Of a stretch of 45,148 nt of DNA, positions 15,918 to 23,065 are shown piece after piece. Made by a program: the position numbers and the translations under genes. The notes beneath the pieces are model-generated. The model was not told the DNA's origin and ran no database searches. It worked only from the letters and a program-made list of their open reading frames with translations. Position 1 is the stretch's first letter. The number at the start of each line of letters is the position of its first letter. The stretch is from JBAZDC01 sp041654595 (GTDB taxonomy: Bacteria > Pseudomonadota > Gammaproteobacteria > Burkholderiales > Burkholderiaceae_B), in the NCBI GenBank assembly GCA_964551305.1, contig CAZKBT010000024.1, positions 1 to 45,148 of the forward strand, written 5' to 3'.

Positions 15918-16633
15918 CCATCATGCCGGTCACGGGCCGCTGAGGCGATCTTTTGCTCGTAATCCAGCATGCTGTCCAGCCGGTTGACGATACGCCCGCC
16001 TTCCATGACATAGCTGCGCGCGGCGATCGCCTTCGATGAATCCGGATCCTGCTCGGCCAGCAGCACCGCGTAGCCTTGTTCGCATATCTGCCTGAGCGCG
16101 GTGCCGGCGCCGAAGCTCGCGTCCGGACCGATGGACTTGAACAGGTCTTCGAGCAGCAGGACGTTGGCGCCGCTGCGCAGCAGCCGGGCCAGCACGAGCA
16201 GGTAGCGCACGCCGGGGGACAGGCTGCGGACCGCATCGTCGCGCAGTTGCTCCAGAACGGGAAACAGGGCGTAGATTTCGGCCAGCGACATGCCGCCGCC
16301 CAGCGTCGTAGTTCCCGCGATGGAAAGGATGTTGTCTTCGCAGGACAGTTCGTCGTCGAGGTTTTGCGTTTGAAGAAAATGGCCGATGCCCAGCGCGCCG
16401 ACATGCCGGGCCGGCATGGCAATGGATTCGGTGCCGCGTATCCGGATGGAACCCCGGCGCACGTCCGTCAGGCCGAGTATGGCTTTGAGCGTCGTCGCGG
16501 GACCCGAATCGGGCGCGCCCACCAGGCTGACTATTTCACCGGGGTCGACTTGAAAACTGATGCCGTGCAATAGGTGGTTGTTATCGTGCCAGACGTGCAG
16601 ATCGGCGATTTCCAGCGCAGGCATGACGTTCAT
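15878..16633 (-). CDS. Degenerate ABC-ATPase-like protein (catalytic motifs lost)
   Basis: A 251-residue open frame that follows the LivF/LivG fold but has lost the residues needed for ATP hydrolysis. Walker A is GAPDSGPATT at 39-48 where the family has GRNGAGKTTT, so the Lys is Pro45 and the next Thr/Ser is Ala46. The signature LSGGQ is LSPGV (138-142). The Walker B end LDEPS is LEDLF (161-165). Hydrophobic framework, the MSLAEIYALFPVLEQLRDD helix, and the C-terminal switch region LLAEQDPDSSKAIAARSYVMEGGRIV are kept, with no stop or frameshift. It is convergent with livF and overlaps it by 40 bases. It might be a non-hydrolysing regulator of the importer or an old gene in decay. The intact frame favours the former, but this is inference. 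Met4 (16624) is an alternative start. Confidence 0.75.
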   Translation of the reverse strand: MNVMPALEIADLHVWHDNNHLLHGISFQVDPGEIVSLVGAPDSGPATTLKAILGLTDVRRGSIRIRGTESIAMPARHVGALGIGHFLQTQNLDDELSCEDNILSIAGTTTLGGGMSLAEIYALFPVLEQLRDDAVRSLSPGVRYLLVLARLLRSGANVLLLEDLFKSIGPDASFGAGTALRQICEQGYAVLLAEQDPDSSKAIAARSYVMEGGRIVNRLDSMLDYEQKIASAARDRHDGQAGSFLVVPNPR

Positions 16634-16688
16634 CCATCGGTTATTGGGTGATTGTCAGTATGAATTTTTCCTGGCCGCGTCGCCATGC

Positions 16689-16716
16689 GGGTTTCTCATA
16701 GGTCTATGGAAAACCC
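16689..16716. terminator. Stem-loop downstream of nth
   Basis: GGGTTT (16689-16694) pairs with AAACCC (16711-16716), and the inner TCATA pairs with TATGG (one G-T pair) after a single mismatch, loop GGTC. It lies 18 bases past the nth stop and 55 bases before the degenerate ABC gene, so it may separate the two minus-strand units. There is no long T-tract. Confidence 0.45.
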
Positions 16717-16734
16717 TTAATGGGAAATCAAGCC

Positions 16735-17385
16735 TCAAGCGCGGCGGGCCGAGTCGGGCGTTTTGTGCTTGTAATCGCAGAGATCGCTGATGGCGCATTG
16801 GGGGCACTTGGGTTTGCGCGCCACGCAGATGTAGCGGCCATGCAGGATCAGCCAGTGGTGCGCGTCCTGCCTGTAAACTTTTGGTACGACTTTTTCCAGT
16901 TTGCGCTCGACTTCCACGACGTTCTTTCCCGGCGCCAGGCCCGTGCGATTGGCGACGCGAAAAATATGCGTATCGACGGCAATCGTGGGATGGCCGAAAG
17001 CGGTGTTGAGCACGACGTTGGCGGTCTTGCGGCCCACCCCGGGCAAGGCTTCCAACGCTTCGCGGTCGTCGGGCACGGCGCCGCCATGGCGCTCGAGCAG
17101 GATGCGACAGGTCGCGATGACGTTCTTGGCCTTGGTCCTGTACAAGCCTATCGAACTGATGTAGTCGATCAGGCCCGTTTCGCCCAAGGCCAACAGGCCT
17201 TCGGGCGTGCCGTGTTCGGGGAAGAACTTGCGTGTGGCGATGTTGACGGACCGGTCGGTCGCCTGGGCCGACAGGATGACCGCGATCAGCAGTTGAAAGG
17301 GGGTGTCGTATTCCAGTTCGGTGGTGGGGTGCGGGTTGGCGGCTTGCAGCCGGGCAAAGAGTTCAATGCGTTTTGCGTTGTTCAT
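16735..17385 (-). CDS. nth: Endonuclease III
   Basis: A 216-residue bifunctional DNA glycosylase/AP lyase that removes oxidised pyrimidines in base-excision repair. The helix-hairpin-helix LPGVGRKTANVV carries catalytic Lys120, and the catalytic Asp is Asp138 (AVDTHIFRV). The [4Fe-4S] ligands are Cys187, Cys194, Cys197 and Cys203, with the C-x6-C-x2-C-x5-C spacing. These positions match those known for E. coli Nth. I start it at the ATG at 17385. The longer frame to 17676 is a shadow of rnfB. It overlaps rnfB by 23 bases, so the two are probably translated from one message, echoing the rsx-nth linkage of gammaproteobacteria. Confidence 0.97.
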   Translation of the reverse strand: MNNAKRIELFARLQAANPHPTTELEYDTPFQLLIAVILSAQATDRSVNIATRKFFPEHGTPEGLLALGETGLIDYISSIGLYRTKAKNVIATCRILLERHGGAVPDDREALEALPGVGRKTANVVLNTAFGHPTIAVDTHIFRVANRTGLAPGKNVVEVERKLEKVVPKVYRQDAHHWLILHGRYICVARKPKCPQCAISDLCDYKHKTPDSARRA

Positions 17386-18001
17386 TTTCTTGTCGGCGCG
17401 CCCTGGCGCGCGCCAGGGCGTCGTTGAGAATGCGGCGCCGCTCGTCGGCGCTGTTGTGGGCGGCCGCGGAGATCGGAGCCTTGTTGGCCAAGGTCTTGGC
17501 CGCCAGCGTCGAGCGTTCGGCGTGCTGCTGCCGCAGCCTGTCTTGCCGGCGCTGGTGGCGCAGGCGCGCCTGATCCGCATGGTCTTGCGTCCAGGCGAAT
17601 CCGGCGGGCCGCATGTCGATGCAGTCCACAGGGCAAGGCGCGACGCATAGCTCGCAACCCGTGCATTGGTCCGCAAGCACGGTGTGCATCAGTTTGTTGG
17701 CGCCGACGATCGCGTCGACGGGGCAGGCCTGTATGCAGAGCGTGCAGCCGATGCAGTGGGTCTCGTCGATGACGGCCAGGTGCAGCGGCTTGTGCTCGCC
17801 GCATGCCGGGTCCGGCTCCGGGGCGTCGACGTGAAGCAGCAGGGCCAGTTCGGCGATGCCTCGTTGGCCGCCGGGAGGGCAGCGATTGATGGCTTCGCCG
17901 TCCATGGCGATGGCGGTGGCATAGGGCCGGCAACCCTCGTAGCCGCATTGGGTGCATTGCGTTTGAGGGAGCACGGCGTCAATGCGATCGATCAGTGACA
18001 T
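17363..18001 (-). CDS. rnfB: RnfB/RsxB-type ferredoxin, short soluble form
   Basis: A 212-residue iron-sulfur protein. An N-terminal [4Fe-4S] domain has Cys16, Cys19, Cys24 and Cys41 (QCTQCGYEGCRPYA). Two ferredoxin-type clusters follow: Cys83/86/89/93 (CIGCTLCIQACP) and Cys113/116/119/123 (CTGCELCVAPCP). The Arg/Gln-rich C-terminal tail (about 140-212) is probably helical. The N-terminal membrane helix of classical RnfB is absent, and no rnfA, C, D, G or E genes are here. This stand-alone form is common in betaproteobacteria and probably acts as an electron carrier, perhaps for FeS proteins such as Nth next door, which is inference. It overlaps nth by 23 bases. Confidence 0.92.
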   Translation of the reverse strand: MSLIDRIDAVLPQTQCTQCGYEGCRPYATAIAMDGEAINRCPPGGQRGIAELALLLHVDAPEPDPACGEHKPLHLAVIDETHCIGCTLCIQACPVDAIVGANKLMHTVLADQCTGCELCVAPCPVDCIDMRPAGFAWTQDHADQARLRHQRRQDRLRQQHAERSTLAAKTLANKAPISAAAHNSADERRRILNDALARARARRQENEQRKTH

Positions 18002-18018
18002 GAAGGTGTCGAAAATGA

Positions 18019-18040
18019 AACCGGGGCGCGCGCCCCGGTT
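18019..18040. terminator. GC-rich palindrome between phaZ and rnfB
   Basis: A perfect 22-base palindrome (AACCGGGGCGC and its reverse complement). It lies 25 bases after the phaZ stop and just before rnfB. On the minus strand it is followed by TCATTTTCG, so it could end the phaZ transcript. Confidence 0.65.
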
Positions 18041-18065
18041 CGGTCAGCGTAGGTGGAGCGGCGTT

Positions 18066-19298
18066 TTATGCCGCGTTGCGCACGAATTCGGCTATTTTAG
18101 GGCAAATCGTTTCGCGCCACCGGCGTCCGGAGAAAATGCCGTAATGGCCGGCGCCGGGCGCCGTGTAATGGAACTTGCGGCTTTTAGGGATGCCGCTGCA
18201 CAGCTTATGGGCGGCCTGCGTCTGGCCTTGTCCCGAGATGTCGTCGAGTTCGCCTTCGATGGTGAACAGGGACAGGGATGTGATGTCGGCGGGCTTGACG
18301 CGTTCTCCGTTGATTTCCCAGGTGCCCCTGGGCAGGCGGTGTTCTTGGAATACGATCCGGATGGTGTCCAGATAGAATTCCGCCGGCATGTCCAGGACGG
18401 CGTTGTATTCATCGTAAAAGCTGCGATGCGCCTGCGCGTCGCCGTCGTCGCCCTTGAGCAGGTCCAGGTAGAAATCGTAGTGCGAGCGCATGTGGCGGTC
18501 GGGGTTCATGGCCATGAACCCCGCGTGCTGCAAAAAGCCTGGATAGACGCGGCGGCCTTCGCCGGGATAGCGGGTCGGGACGCGGTGGATCAATTGGTTC
18601 TCGAACCAGGAATAGGGCTTGGTCGTGGCCAGGCGATTGACCTGCGTGGGCGATTCGCGCGTGTCGATCGGGCCGCCCATCATGATCATGCTGCGCGGCA
18701 GACAGGGGTCGTTGGCCGTCGCCATGAGCGATATGGCCGCCAGCACCGGCACGGTGGGCTGGCATACCGACATGACGTGAAGATCGGGCCCCAGATGGCG
18801 AATGAATTCCTGCACGTATTCCACGTAGTCGCTGAGGTGGAACGGCCCCGCCGACAACGGAACCATGCGCGCGTCCACCCAGTCGGTCACGTATACCTCA
18901 TGAGCCGGCAGCAAGCCGCGCACGGTATCGCGCAGCAGTGTGGCATGGTGGCCCGACAGCGGCGCGACCAGCAGGATGCGGGGATCGGCCGGCGCATCGG
19001 CGGCCCGTTCGATATCGCGCTTGAAATGCAGGAGCCGGCAAAACGGATGGTTGACGACGACCTGTTCCTCTACCTTGACGGTGACGCCGTCTATGGTGGT
19101 GGCGGGAAGCCGCCATTGCGGTTTCTCGTACTCTTTGCCCAGGCGATGCGCCAGTTCGCAAGCCGCGGCCATCTGCCGGGATAGCGGGGTATAGGCAAGG
19201 GGGCTGTATGGGTGGGAGAACAGCTGGGAACTCGTATCGTTGAACGCCGCGAACGGAGACAAGAAAGACCGCTGGAGTTCGTGAAGGTCATACAGCAT
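18066..19298 (-). CDS. phaZ: Intracellular polyhydroxybutyrate depolymerase
   Basis: A 410-residue alpha/beta-hydrolase that breaks down stored polyhydroxyalkanoate granules. It starts MLYDLHELQRSFLSPF and has no export signal, as expected for a cytosolic granule enzyme. The nucleophile position is a Cys, not a Ser: HVMSVCQPTVPVLA with Cys179, as in the PhaZa1 type of Cupriavidus necator. Other family blocks are RILLVAPLSGHHATLLRDTV, VYVTDWVDARMVPLSAGPFHL and the His region APGAGHYGIFSGRRWRETI. Substrate granule synthesis genes (phaC, phaA, phaB) are not in the window. It is 59 bases after fpr in the same direction, with an AT-rich palindrome (TGATTAATCA, 19324-19333) in between, so it may have its own promoter. 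Confidence 0.95.
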   Translation of the reverse strand: MLYDLHELQRSFLSPFAAFNDTSSQLFSHPYSPLAYTPLSRQMAAACELAHRLGKEYEKPQWRLPATTIDGVTVKVEEQVVVNHPFCRLLHFKRDIERAADAPADPRILLVAPLSGHHATLLRDTVRGLLPAHEVYVTDWVDARMVPLSAGPFHLSDYVEYVQEFIRHLGPDLHVMSVCQPTVPVLAAISLMATANDPCLPRSMIMMGGPIDTRESPTQVNRLATTKPYSWFENQLIHRVPTRYPGEGRRVYPGFLQHAGFMAMNPDRHMRSHYDFYLDLLKGDDGDAQAHRSFYDEYNAVLDMPAEFYLDTIRIVFQEHRLPRGTWEINGERVKPADITSLSLFTIEGELDDISGQGQTQAAHKLCSGIPKSRKFHYTAPGAGHYGIFSGRRWRETICPKIAEFVRNAA

Positions 19299-19357
19299 GC
19301 AGGTAATCCCATTTGGTAACTAATGATTAATCATAAACTAATCCAAAATTGTGGGAA

Positions 19358-20155
19358 TTACCAGTAGTTTTCCACTGCCATAGTGCCTGGAATACCCCTG
19401 CGTCCCACGGCAAATCCGCGATCTGTCAGAAGTTTTCGGGAATCTTTGATCATATCCGGGTTGCCGCACAGCATGACCTTGGCGTGCGCGGGGTTCAATG
19501 GCCGGCCGGCCAATTGCTCCAGGCGACCGTCCTCGATGAGTGTCGTCAGGCGCGCCTGAGGCTTTCCTGGCAAGGTTTCGCGCGTGGCGATGGGGAGATA
19601 CGTCAGCCCGGCCCGGGGCTTGGTCCGATCCGCGTCGGGATGCCCATGCGCCGCCCAGGCCGTCAATTGCTCGCGATAGGCCAGTTCCTCGGCCTGGCGC
19701 ACACCATGCACCAGAATGATTCGTTCGTGGCGTTGCCAGGTGTGGGGATCTTGCAACAGAGACAGGTAGGCCGACAGACCGGTGCCCGTAGCGAGCAGCC
19801 ACAGATCGCCGCCCGCTTCGAAGCGTTCCAGGGTGAGAAAGCCGAAGGCGGTCTTGTCGAGGTAGATCGTGTCGCCGACCGACAGCCGGGCCAGTCGCGT
19901 GGTGAATTCGCCGTTGGGCACGACGATGGAATAGAACGCCAGGTCGGGCTGATGCGGTGCGGTCACCATCGAATATGCGCGCCAGATGCCGGGCTGCGCG
20001 TTATCGCCGGGCTGGTCGGGCAGGCCTAGCCGGGCGAATTGCCCGGCCGTGAACTGGAATTCGGCCGGTCGCGTCGTGGCGAAGGAAAACAGCTTGCCGG
20101 GCACCCATTCTATGATCTCGGTAATGGTCTCGGAGGTGTAATTCAAATCAGGCAT
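19358..20155 (-). CDS. fpr: Ferredoxin-NADP+ reductase
   Basis: A 265-residue cytosolic FAD enzyme that transfers electrons between NADPH and ferredoxin or flavodoxin. The FAD-binding site is WRAYSMVTAP (about 58-67). The NADP-binding half begins with LWLLATGTGLSAYLSLLQD and has the LCGNPDMIKDSRKLL block. The chain ends MAVENYW, the aromatic tail typical of bacterial subclass-I/II Fpr. Length is normal. It lies 14 bases after the 7Fe ferredoxin gene, so the two are one unit and form a natural electron-transfer pair. A recognisable physiological acceptor, such as a nitrogenase, P450 or heme oxygenase, is not visible in the window. Confidence 0.94.
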   Translation of the reverse strand: MPDLNYTSETITEIIEWVPGKLFSFATTRPAEFQFTAGQFARLGLPDQPGDNAQPGIWRAYSMVTAPHQPDLAFYSIVVPNGEFTTRLARLSVGDTIYLDKTAFGFLTLERFEAGGDLWLLATGTGLSAYLSLLQDPHTWQRHERIILVHGVRQAEELAYREQLTAWAAHGHPDADRTKPRAGLTYLPIATRETLPGKPQARLTTLIEDGRLEQLAGRPLNPAHAKVMLCGNPDMIKDSRKLLTDRGFAVGRRGIPGTMAVENYW

Positions 20156-20169
20156 AGGCGCGGCAACGG

Positions 20170-20493
20170 TCAGCGTTCCAAATATGGGAGCTTATCGGGC
20201 ACGCCATTCCATTCGTCCGCATCGGGCAAGGGTTTCTTGGAGCGGTTGATCGATCCGAACTGGGGGGCGAGCTCCGCATTGATCGCGATGAACTTCATCT
20301 GGTCCTGCGGAACGTCCTCCTCGGCGAAAATGGCGTTGGCCGGACATTCCGGAATACAGACGGCGCAGTCGATGCACTCGTCGGGATCGATGACGAGAAA
20401 GTTCGGCCCTTCTCTGAAGCAATCCACCGGACAGACGTCGACGCAGTCGGTGAATTTACATTTGATACAGTTTTCTGTGACTACGTGAGTCAT
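20170..20493 (-). CDS. fdxA: 7Fe (3Fe-4S/4Fe-4S) ferredoxin FdxA
   Basis: A 107-residue Azotobacter FdI-type ferredoxin. The ATG at 20493 gives the classical N terminus MTHVVTENCIKCKFTDC. An upstream in-frame GTG at 20505 would add four residues and is less likely. Cys9, Cys17 and Cys50 should bind the 3Fe cluster and Cys21, Cys40, Cys43 and Cys46 the 4Fe cluster. Cys12 and Cys25 are the usual extra residues. The C-terminal region (DQMKFIAINAELAPQF...PDADEW) is the standard extension. It carries low-potential electrons and most likely exchanges them with the Fpr encoded directly behind it. Confidence 0.95.
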   Translation of the reverse strand: MTHVVTENCIKCKFTDCVDVCPVDCFREGPNFLVIDPDECIDCAVCIPECPANAIFAEEDVPQDQMKFIAINAELAPQFGSINRSKKPLPDADEWNGVPDKLPYLER

Positions 20494-20743
20494 TTCGGGA
20501 TCCACCGCAACATTTACATATACACATAGGGATTTTACCTAATATTAAGGGCCGTTCTACGATAAACCCTCATCAAGGAATGGCGGGTGCGGATCGAAAG
20601 TCCGGCGCCCCGGCGAGCCTGCTCCATGGGACCTTGTCCATGGGCTATGATGCTAAGGTAGGCAGTGTTCCACGTCTGCCGCTGCGGGGCGTCGTCGTCC
20701 GCCTTGCGCGGCAGGACGGTCAAAAAGAACTCTTGGTTTCGCG

Positions 20744-21940
20744 ATGATAATTACCTCGTTACTCGATACGGATTTGTACAAGTTCAGCATGATGCAGGTC
20801 GTGCTGCATCACTTTCCCGCGGCGCAGGTGGAGTATCGCTATAAATGCCGTACGTCCAACATCAATCTGAGCCCCTACCTGGACGAGATCCGCGCCGAGA
20901 TCCATGCGCTTTGCCAATTGCGCTTCACCGAAGAAGAGCTGGACTATCTGCGCAGCCTGCGGTTCATCAAGAGCGACTTCGTGGATTTCCTCGGGCTGTT
21001 CCGCCTGCCGGAAAAATGCATTTCCATCGAACCGGCCGAGACGCCCGGCGAGCTGGACATTCAGGTCAAGGGCCCTTGGCTGCATACCATTCTGTTCGAA
21101 ATTCCCGTGCTGGCGATCGTCAATGAAGTGTATTTTCGCAATGTGTGCCGCCAACCCGCTTGGGAAGAAGGTCGCAAGCGCCTTCAGTCCAAGATGCATC
21201 TGGTGCTCGACGACCCGGCGCTGAGCGATTTCCGGGTGGCGGAGTACGGCACGCGGCGCCGCTTCTCCAAGAAATGGCACGAAGAAGTCGTGACCACGAT
21301 GAAAGACCAGATGGGCAAGCATTTCGCCGGCACCAGCAATGTGTATTTCGCCATGAAGCACGAGGTGACGCCGCTGGGCACGATGGGCCACGAATACCTG
21401 CAGGCGTGCCAGGCCTTGGGGCCTCGCCTGAGGGACTCCCAGGTCTATGCGCTGGAAGTGTGGGCGAAGGAATATCGCGGCGACTTGGGCATCGCGCTCT
21501 CCGACGTCTACGGAATGGATGCCTTCCTGCGCGATTTCGATATGTATTTCTGCAAGCTGTTCGACGGCGCGCGACACGACTCGGGCGATCCGTTCGTGTG
21601 GGGCGACCGGCTGTTGGAGCACTACGCGAAGAACCGGACCGATCCGCGCGTGAAGACGCTGGTGTTTTCAGATGGCCTGACCATACCGCGCGCGATCGAC
21701 CTGGCCAAGTATTTCGCCGGCCGCTGCCGGGTTTCGTTCGGCATAGGCACCAACCTGACCAATGACCTGGGGCACCAGCCGCTGCAGATCGTCATGAAAA
21801 TGGTGCGCTGCAACGGCCAGCCCGTGGCCAAGGTGTCGGACGCGCCCGAAAAAACGATGTGCGATGATCCGGCCTATCTCGCGTATCTGCGGCAAGTCTT
21901 TCAGCTGCCGGCTGACACGGCGCCGCAATCCCATTCCTAG
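20744..21940 (+). CDS. pncB: Nicotinate phosphoribosyltransferase
   Basis: A 398-residue cytosolic enzyme of NAD salvage that joins nicotinate and PRPP, with ATP hydrolysis, to give nicotinate mononucleotide. The N terminus MIITSLLDTDLYKFSMMQVVLHHFP is the standard PncB opening. The regulatory phospho-His candidate is His216 in PLGTMGHEYLQACQALG. Other conserved blocks are DFRVAEYGTRRRFS, FDGARHDSGDPFVWGDRLLEHY, VFSDGL and FGIGTNLTNDLG. Length matches the bacterial family. It appears to be a single-gene unit with its own promoter in the 250-base gap after fdxA. The next gene, ridA, is 165 bases away. Confidence 0.97.
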   Translation: MIITSLLDTDLYKFSMMQVVLHHFPAAQVEYRYKCRTSNINLSPYLDEIRAEIHALCQLRFTEEELDYLRSLRFIKSDFVDFLGLFRLPEKCISIEPAETPGELDIQVKGPWLHTILFEIPVLAIVNEVYFRNVCRQPAWEEGRKRLQSKMHLVLDDPALSDFRVAEYGTRRRFSKKWHEEVVTTMKDQMGKHFAGTSNVYFAMKHEVTPLGTMGHEYLQACQALGPRLRDSQVYALEVWAKEYRGDLGIALSDVYGMDAFLRDFDMYFCKLFDGARHDSGDPFVWGDRLLEHYAKNRTDPRVKTLVFSDGLTIPRAIDLAKYFAGRCRVSFGIGTNLTNDLGHQPLQIVMKMVRCNGQPVAKVSDAPEKTMCDDPAYLAYLRQVFQLPADTAPQSHS

Positions 21941-22105
21941 GCTTTGTCGTCCAGGGCAGCCGGGCAAGCGTGCTTTTTGCGGGCAGGCCATGAGCCGCCA
22001 TGGCGCAGGCCGCGCGGATGATGCCGTGTCCGCCCGGCATATGCGCCCGGACGCGGCCGGCGAGCTCCCGGCGCGACGTGGATCGATTTTCTTGATGGAG
22101 CAACT

Positions 22106-22459
22106 ATGAGTGATATAAAAAGAGTCAATGTCGAAAAACGCTTGTCCGATATGGCGGTTTATAACGGTGTAGCCTATCTCGCCGGCCAGATACCGGATGA
22201 TCCGACGCTGGATATCGAGGGCCAGACCGCGCAGGTGCTGGGCATGATCGATACGCTGTTGGCGCAGGCCGGCACGGACAAAAGCCGTATCCTGATGGCT
22301 CAGATATTTCTCGCCAATATGAAAGAATACGACGGCATGAACAAAGCCTGGGACGCCTGGGTGGCGGACGGCAACGCGCCTCCGCGGGCCACGGTCGAGG
22401 CGCGTTTGGCCAATCCCGATCTGAAGGTGGAAATCGTCGTCACGGCGGCGCTGGCCTGA
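22106..22459 (+). CDS. RidA/YjgF/YER057c-family protein
   Basis: A 117-residue cytosolic protein. RidA proteins hydrolyse reactive enamine/imine intermediates from pyridoxal-phosphate enzymes. The imine-binding Arg is Arg94 in APPRATVEARL, and Glu109 (LKVEIVV) lies 15 residues later, matching the Arg/Glu pair of E. coli RidA. The N terminus (NVEKRLSDMAVYNGVAYLAGQIPDD) is of the type found in the YjgH/Rid2-like groups, so the exact subfamily is open. GGAG lies upstream of the ATG at 22106. It ends 26 bases before the convergent flavodoxin-like gene. Confidence 0.92.
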   Translation: MSDIKRVNVEKRLSDMAVYNGVAYLAGQIPDDPTLDIEGQTAQVLGMIDTLLAQAGTDKSRILMAQIFLANMKEYDGMNKAWDAWVADGNAPPRATVEARLANPDLKVEIVVTAALA

Positions 22460-22485
22460 TTGCGCTTGCCGGTCGTCGGCCCGGT

Positions 22486-22998
22486 TCAGAGCAGCAGGGC
22501 GGCCAGTGTTCCGCCCACTTCCTTGCAGCGCTCCCGTGACGGAGCATCCAGCCGCTTCTCGGCAAGTATGGCCTGCGTGGTATTCGCGTGGGTGCGGGCG
22601 ATGTACGTCGGCGCGATCGGTCGCAGGCGCCAGCCGGTGCATATACGCTCGGCCTGGCGGGCGGCGCCGGTTCCGTCCGTGCCCGCGCTGATCAGCAAAG
22701 CGTAGGGACGGCCGTTCAAGCGGTCGAGGACGGTGTAATAATTACGGTCGAAACATTCTTTCATGGCGCCGCTCAGTCCGGCCAGATTTTCCGGCGCGCA
22801 AAATACGTAGCCGTCGGCGCCGAGCAGGTCGTCGGCGCGAACCTCGTCGGCCGCAAGGCGTCGTATGCGCAGGCGCCGCCCGGCATCCAGGGCCGAGGCG
22901 GCCTCGAGCATGCCTTGTTCGGCGGCCTGACTCATCTGCCGCGCGGCGCCCGTGCGCGAATGCCAGATAATCAGTATGGTCGTCTGTTCTGTTTGCAT
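22486..22998 (-). CDS. Flavodoxin-family FMN-binding protein / NADPH-dependent FMN reductase-like
   Basis: A 170-residue protein with a flavodoxin-like Rossmann fold. The N-terminal strand and phosphate loop TILIIWHSRTGAARQMSQA bind FMN phosphate. The 80s loop is VFCAPENLAGLSGAMKECFDRNYY, and the third strand/loop is RPYALLISAGTDGTGAARQ. It is most likely an oxidoreductase or small electron carrier. The substrate cannot be told. It is transcribed toward ridA and away from relA, from a 67-base gap shared with relA. I have no evidence for an operon. Confidence 0.85.
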   Translation of the reverse strand: MQTEQTTILIIWHSRTGAARQMSQAAEQGMLEAASALDAGRRLRIRRLAADEVRADDLLGADGYVFCAPENLAGLSGAMKECFDRNYYTVLDRLNGRPYALLISAGTDGTGAARQAERICTGWRLRPIAPTYIARTHANTTQAILAEKRLDAPSRERCKEVGGTLAALLL

Positions 22999-23065
22999 GC
23001 GGGTCGTTCAGATTAAAATGAGGAAAAACGGGCCGAATGGCGATTCACTATATCTCAGCTCAATT

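Noticed and set aside
17363..18001. RnfB considered truncated because the N-terminal membrane helix is missing
   Set aside because: The start is clean and the short soluble form is normal in betaproteobacteria; it is not a deletion.
20535..20723. 62-residue open frame on the minus strand before pncB
   Set aside because: No ribosome-binding site, no recognisable motif, and it occupies the upstream region where the fdxA and pncB promoters should be.
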